A DNA stretch of 7,687 bases. Origin: Comamonadaceae bacterium. Lineage in GTDB: Bacteria > Pseudomonadota > Gammaproteobacteria > Burkholderiales > Burkholderiaceae_C. The stretch covers positions 1 through 7,687 of the forward strand of contig CANHUM010000079.1 in NCBI GenBank assembly GCA_947463845.1. Direction: 5' to 3'. The notes beneath the pieces are model-generated. The model ran no database searches. It saw nothing but the letters and a program-made list of their open reading frames with translations, and was not told the origin of the DNA. Shown here one piece after another: positions 5,729-7,687 of this stretch; the stretch's first letter is position 1, and every line of letters starts with the position of its first letter. The position numbers and the translations under genes were made by a program.

Positions 5729-7165
5729 ATGCCCGAGATCACGCCGCACTTGAGACGTCAGAAAGACCCCCTTGAATCCACGGGTTCACGTCGACGACTG
5801 AGGCCAGACAACTCGCTGCGGGTGGCCATCACCGGTCTGATGAGCCTCTGGCTGAGCACACCGGCCGTGTCTCAGGAACTCGTGAGCACATGGCAGCAGC
5901 GCCCGACCAGCCTCGCACTGGCCCTGCTGCTGGGCGCCATCGTGCTGATCATGCTGGGTTATGGCCTAAGGCAAATCTTGTTTTCACTCAACCGCGTCTT
6001 TGGTGTGCAGCGATACCCTTATGCGGATGTTTCGCCGGCCCAATGGCCTAAGGTGACGGTGTTCATCGCTGCCCACAACGAAGAAAAAGTGATTGCCGAC
6101 AGCATGCACGCCATGCTGCAGAGCGACTACCCGAGCGACCGCCTCACGGTGGTGGTCGTGAACGATCGATCGAGCGACCGGACAGCGGCCATCGTGGACA
6201 CCACCATCGCGCAATACCCTGACCGTCTGCACGCTTTTCACCGAACCGCTGGCAAACCCGGAAAAGCCGCAGCCCTCAAAGATGCCGTACGCCATGCGCA
6301 AGGTGATATCGCCATCATTTTCGATGCCGATTACACGCCCAGTCCCGGTTTGCTGCGGCAACTGGTCGCACCCTTCCTGGACCCGGAAGTTGGCGCGGTG
6401 ATGGGGCGTGTGGTGCCACGCAATGTGGACTCGAATGTGCTGACCCGGATGCTCGATATGGAGCGCTCAGCAGGCTATCAGGTTGACCAGCAAGCACGTA
6501 TGAACTTGAGAGGTGTGCCGCAGTTCGGCGGCACCGTGGGTGGGGTGCGCTTGTCTGCCGTGCAAGCGGTGGGGGGCTGGCGTGACGATGTGCTGGCCGA
6601 AGATACCGACATCACCTTCCGATTGCTGGCGGGAGGCTGGAAAACGATCTACAACAACCAGGCCACCTGCTACGAAGAGGTGCCCGAGGAATGGTCGGTT
6701 CGTCTGCGTCAGATTCACCGATGGGCCAAGGGCCACAACCAAGTGCTCTGGCGTCAAACCGCCAAGATTTTGCAATCGCCTTTGCTCCATTGGCGCGAGC
6801 GCTTGGATGGTCTGATGTTACTGAACATCTTTTTGTTGCAACCTTTGTTGCTGCTGGGTTGGGCCATCGCACTGGTCTTGTATTTCTTCAATGGTGCAGA
6901 ACTGTTGACTGTCTTTGTTCCGGGAGGACTGCTCATGGCGCATGCAGCCATCGGCGGCTTCTCGGCGTTTTTACAGATGGTGTTTGCGGTGCTGGTCGAC
7001 GGGCATCGGCGGCGCATCCGTTTGTTGCCGATTCAGATGTTCAATTTTGTCGCCAGTTTGCCCACCATCACAGCTGCGCTGGGCGATGGCGTGATGGACC
7101 GAATTTTGGGCAAAGACCTGATTTGGCACAAAACCGTGCGTTATCGCCAGGAGACTGGCGCATGA
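5729..7165 (+). CDS. Membrane glycosyltransferase, family 2 (processive polysaccharide synthase type)
   Basis: This encodes a 478-residue inner-membrane GT2 enzyme. Two hydrophobic segments (~30-47 and ~60-85) precede the cytoplasmic catalytic domain. That domain shows AAHNEE (114-119), VVNDRSSDR (143-151), the metal/nucleotide-sugar motif DAD (Asp199, Asp201), TVGG (269-272), EDTD (291-294, catalytic Asp) and QxxRW (QIHRW, 328-332). The complete D, D, D, QxxRW set is that of processive synthases such as PgaC/IcaA, cellulose and hyaluronan synthases. Three or four C-terminal membrane segments (~362-387, ~393-425, ~433-452) would help form the export channel. The sugar cannot be deduced. I chose the ATG at 5729 because AAGGA lies just upstream (4-nt spacer). 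In-frame starts at 5657 (GTG), 5675 and 5699 lack a ribosome site. The stop overlaps the next start as ATGA, implying translational coupling. Confidence 0.92.
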   Translation: MPEITPHLRRQKDPLESTGSRRRLRPDNSLRVAITGLMSLWLSTPAVSQELVSTWQQRPTSLALALLLGAIVLIMLGYGLRQILFSLNRVFGVQRYPYADVSPAQWPKVTVFIAAHNEEKVIADSMHAMLQSDYPSDRLTVVVVNDRSSDRTAAIVDTTIAQYPDRLHAFHRTAGKPGKAAALKDAVRHAQGDIAIIFDADYTPSPGLLRQLVAPFLDPEVGAVMGRVVPRNVDSNVLTRMLDMERSAGYQVDQQARMNLRGVPQFGGTVGGVRLSAVQAVGGWRDDVLAEDTDITFRLLAGGWKTIYNNQATCYEEVPEEWSVRLRQIHRWAKGHNQVLWRQTAKILQSPLLHWRERLDGLMLLNIFLLQPLLLLGWAIALVLYFFNGAELLTVFVPGGLLMAHAAIGGFSAFLQMVFAVLVDGHRRRIRLLPIQMFNFVASLPTITAALGDGVMDRILGKDLIWHKTVRYRQETGA

Positions 7166-7687
7166 ATCTGACCCCTGAATTGAACGCCTTGCTGTTTGTG
7201 TTCGTCACCTTGAACCTGTTGATCTGGCCCTTTTATCCAGCATGGCGCGAATGGCGACATCCCAGTGATGCGGCAGCCTTGACATGGCTGCCTGCACCCA
7301 AGCTGGCGGCCATGGAGACCTCAGACCTTCCCACCGCCGCAGTTCAGGCTTGGAAGCCCAGGCCCTCCATGGTCTTGGCCCGTCTGCCCAATGCCCAACC
7401 CTGGGGGATGCGCGGCTCGCGCATAGAAGGTGATTGCCACTTGCCCTCGGGCAGCTATTGGCCAGGTTCACTGGTGATCACGGGCAGCTTGTATTGCGGC
7501 GCCCACAGTGTGGTGGAAGGCGATGTCAAGGTTTACGGAGATGTGCACATGTCCCCGGGCAGCGCCCTGTTGGGTGCAGCTTTCGCCTCAGCCTTGGTGC
7601 TGGAAGAAGAAGCCAGCGTGCAGGGTCCGGTGGTCATTGATGGCGCCGTGAAGCTGGGCAGAGGTGCCAGCATCGGCAGTCCAGACA
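7162..7687 (+). CDS. Membrane-anchored bactofilin-like/beta-helix protein, 3'-truncated by the window
   Basis: The frame opens at the ATG of 7162 and stays open to the window edge (175 codons), so the C-terminus is missing. AGGAG lies 8 nt upstream, and the start overlaps the glycosyltransferase stop by 4 nt. Residues ~6-26 (LLFVFVTLNLLIWPF) form one membrane segment, followed by a ~60-residue linker. From ~85 the sequence falls into short repeating rungs such as RIEGDCHLPSGSYW, LVITGSLYCG, SVVEGDVKVYGDV and VVIDGAVKLGRG. The G-D/G-x-V rhythm and alternating hydrophobics suit a bactofilin/polymer-forming or hexapeptide-like beta-helix. Bactofilins self-assemble and can localise envelope and polysaccharide machinery. 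The coupling to the glycosyltransferase suggests it organises or assists that enzyme. An acyltransferase-type left-handed helix cannot be excluded until the rest is seen. Confidence 0.72.
   Translation, partial: MNLTPELNALLFVFVTLNLLIWPFYPAWREWRHPSDAAALTWLPAPKLAAMETSDLPTAAVQAWKPRPSMVLARLPNAQPWGMRGSRIEGDCHLPSGSYWPGSLVITGSLYCGAHSVVEGDVKVYGDVHMSPGSALLGAAFASALVLEEEASVQGPVVIDGAVKLGRGASIGSPD

Overview
The window looks like a chromosomal segment of a GC-rich betaproteobacterium, most likely Burkholderiales/Comamonadaceae-like. This is an inference from GC-rich codon use, a zeta-class maleylacetoacetate isomerase, and the style of the Crp/Fnr regulator and surface-polysaccharide genes. No sequence search was possible. 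No tRNA, rRNA, CRISPR array, insertion sequence or phage gene is visible.

Left part (1-1386). The 3' end of a maleylacetoacetate isomerase gene (plus strand) meets an aldo/keto reductase gene (minus strand) tail to tail. Their stop codons are directly adjacent. Both look like ordinary metabolic genes.

Middle part (1424-5482, minus strand). A Crp/Fnr-type regulator carries an added C-terminal PAS domain, joined by a Cys/His-rich linker. Upstream of it, in the same orientation, lies a large gene for a secreted, NodB/polysaccharide-deacetylase-like protein. That gene is split. Its 5' part encodes a clear lipoprotein signal peptide and linker, and the remaining ~700 codons are in the -1 frame. 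The two frames meet at a GGGG run, where the upstream TGA overlaps a downstream ATG. This is either a frameshift (mutation, sequencing error or programmed) or an unusual coupled gene pair.

Right part (5483-7687, plus strand). A 246-bp divergent region with three perfect short inverted repeats separates the lipoprotein gene from a family 2 membrane glycosyltransferase. The glycosyltransferase stop overlaps (ATGA) the start of a membrane-anchored protein that appears to carry a bactofilin-like beta-helix and runs off the window.

Taken together, 1424 to the right edge reads as a regulated exopolysaccharide or cell-surface glycan locus. The membrane glycosyltransferase would polymerise and export a sugar chain. 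The deacetylase-like lipoprotein would modify or bind it in the periplasm. The beta-helix protein may organise the machinery, and the PAS-Crp protein is a candidate regulator. The combination recalls PgaB/PgaC (a lipoprotein deacetylase with a GT2 synthase) but is not a recognised pga or pel operon.
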